DNA of 44,280 nucleotides, from contig NZ_CYPW01000015.1 in assembly GCF_001458175.1 (NCBI RefSeq), positions 1 to 44,280 of the forward strand. Reading direction: 5' to 3'. Position 1 is the first letter of the stretch, and each line of letters begins with the position of its first letter. The notes beneath the pieces were generated by a model. The model did not search any database and was not told where the DNA came from. It worked only from the letters and a program-made list of their open reading frames with translations. This stretch comes from Shimia marina (GTDB taxonomy: Bacteria; Pseudomonadota; Alphaproteobacteria; Rhodobacterales; Rhodobacteraceae). A program made the translations under genes and the position numbers. Positions 44,192-44,280 of the stretch are shown here, one piece after another.

Positions 44192-44280
44192 TGACCCAGC
44201 CCCCTGAAATCGGGCCATTGAGATGTTAGTAATCCGTCCAAGCAAAGGATGGACAATGAAACGCAGATTTTCGGACGAAC
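44192..44280 (+). mobile_element. Left edge of an IS3-family insertion sequence (truncated by the window)
   Basis: The sequence TGACCCAGCCCCCTGAAATC at 44192 looks like the left inverted repeat of an IS3-family element, and the transposase frame A begins shortly after. The right end is outside the window, so size and integrity are unknown. A target duplication cannot be judged. Confidence 0.65.
44256..44280 (+). CDS. IS3-family transposase OrfA, N-terminal fragment (cut by window end)
   Basis: Only eight codons are visible (MKRRFSDE), the common start of IS3-family OrfA helix-turn-helix proteins. AAGGATGG lies just upstream. The gene continues beyond the window. Confidence 0.65.

Noticed and set aside
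1..44280. CRISPR arrays, rRNA genes and prophage
   Set aside because: No regularly spaced repeats, no rRNA sequence and no phage structural genes were seen.

Overview
The window looks like a chromosomal segment of an alphaproteobacterium of the Rhodobacteraceae (Roseobacter-type). The evidence is a Paracoccus-like cytochrome c550, a single-chain pyruvate carboxylase, a che operon laid out like that of Sinorhizobium meliloti, a B12 riboswitch, and a moderately GC-rich coding style. All assignments come from reading the sequence; no database search was run.

Layout. (1) 76-10123, housekeeping and central metabolism: a glutathione S-transferase and a PcrA/UvrD helicase (minus), an FMN alpha-hydroxy-acid dehydrogenase and pyruvate carboxylase (plus), then cytochrome c550, a small exported protein and LipB (minus). 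(2) 10329-11200, a tRNA pair: tRNA-Leu(GAG) and tRNA-Ser(UGA), with the remains of a tRNA-integrating serine recombinase and an IS5-type transposase fused head to tail between them. (3) 11410-18542, a compact plus-strand run: SPOR lipoprotein, D-Ala-D-Ala carboxypeptidase, thymidylate kinase, DNA polymerase III delta', TatD DNase, metallo-beta-lactamase-fold hydrolase, AEC transporter and a DsbA/FrnE-type oxidoreductase. (4) 18917-27956, a ten-gene chemotaxis operon: STAS (CheS-position), CheY, CheA, CheW, CheR, CheY, a 114-aa CheZ/CheT-like protein, a PAS protein, an MCP ending in a CheR-tether-like pentapeptide, and CheD. There is no cheB. (5) 28423-38824, a LacI-linked uptake locus: LacI regulator, a 2H phosphoesterase (minus), an inositol-monophosphatase-family enzyme, a family-5 ABC importer (binding protein, two permeases, fused double ATPase) and a sulfatase/phosphonate-monoester-hydrolase-type enzyme. 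Two matching GTGATCAC palindromes lie between the divergent phosphoesterase and phosphatase genes. (6) 39074-39680, a cobalamin riboswitch in front of an unrecognised 100-aa protein. (7) 39863-44057: an acetolactate-synthase-like ThDP enzyme, a secreted DUF1036-like protein, a LysR regulator and a nitroreductase. (8) 44192-end, the left edge of an IS3-family element.

The most interesting material is the chemotaxis operon (adaptation genes without CheB, plus a probable CheZ/CheT-like factor), the LacI locus, which reads as a phospho- or sulfo-ester scavenging system, and the B12-controlled orphan protein.
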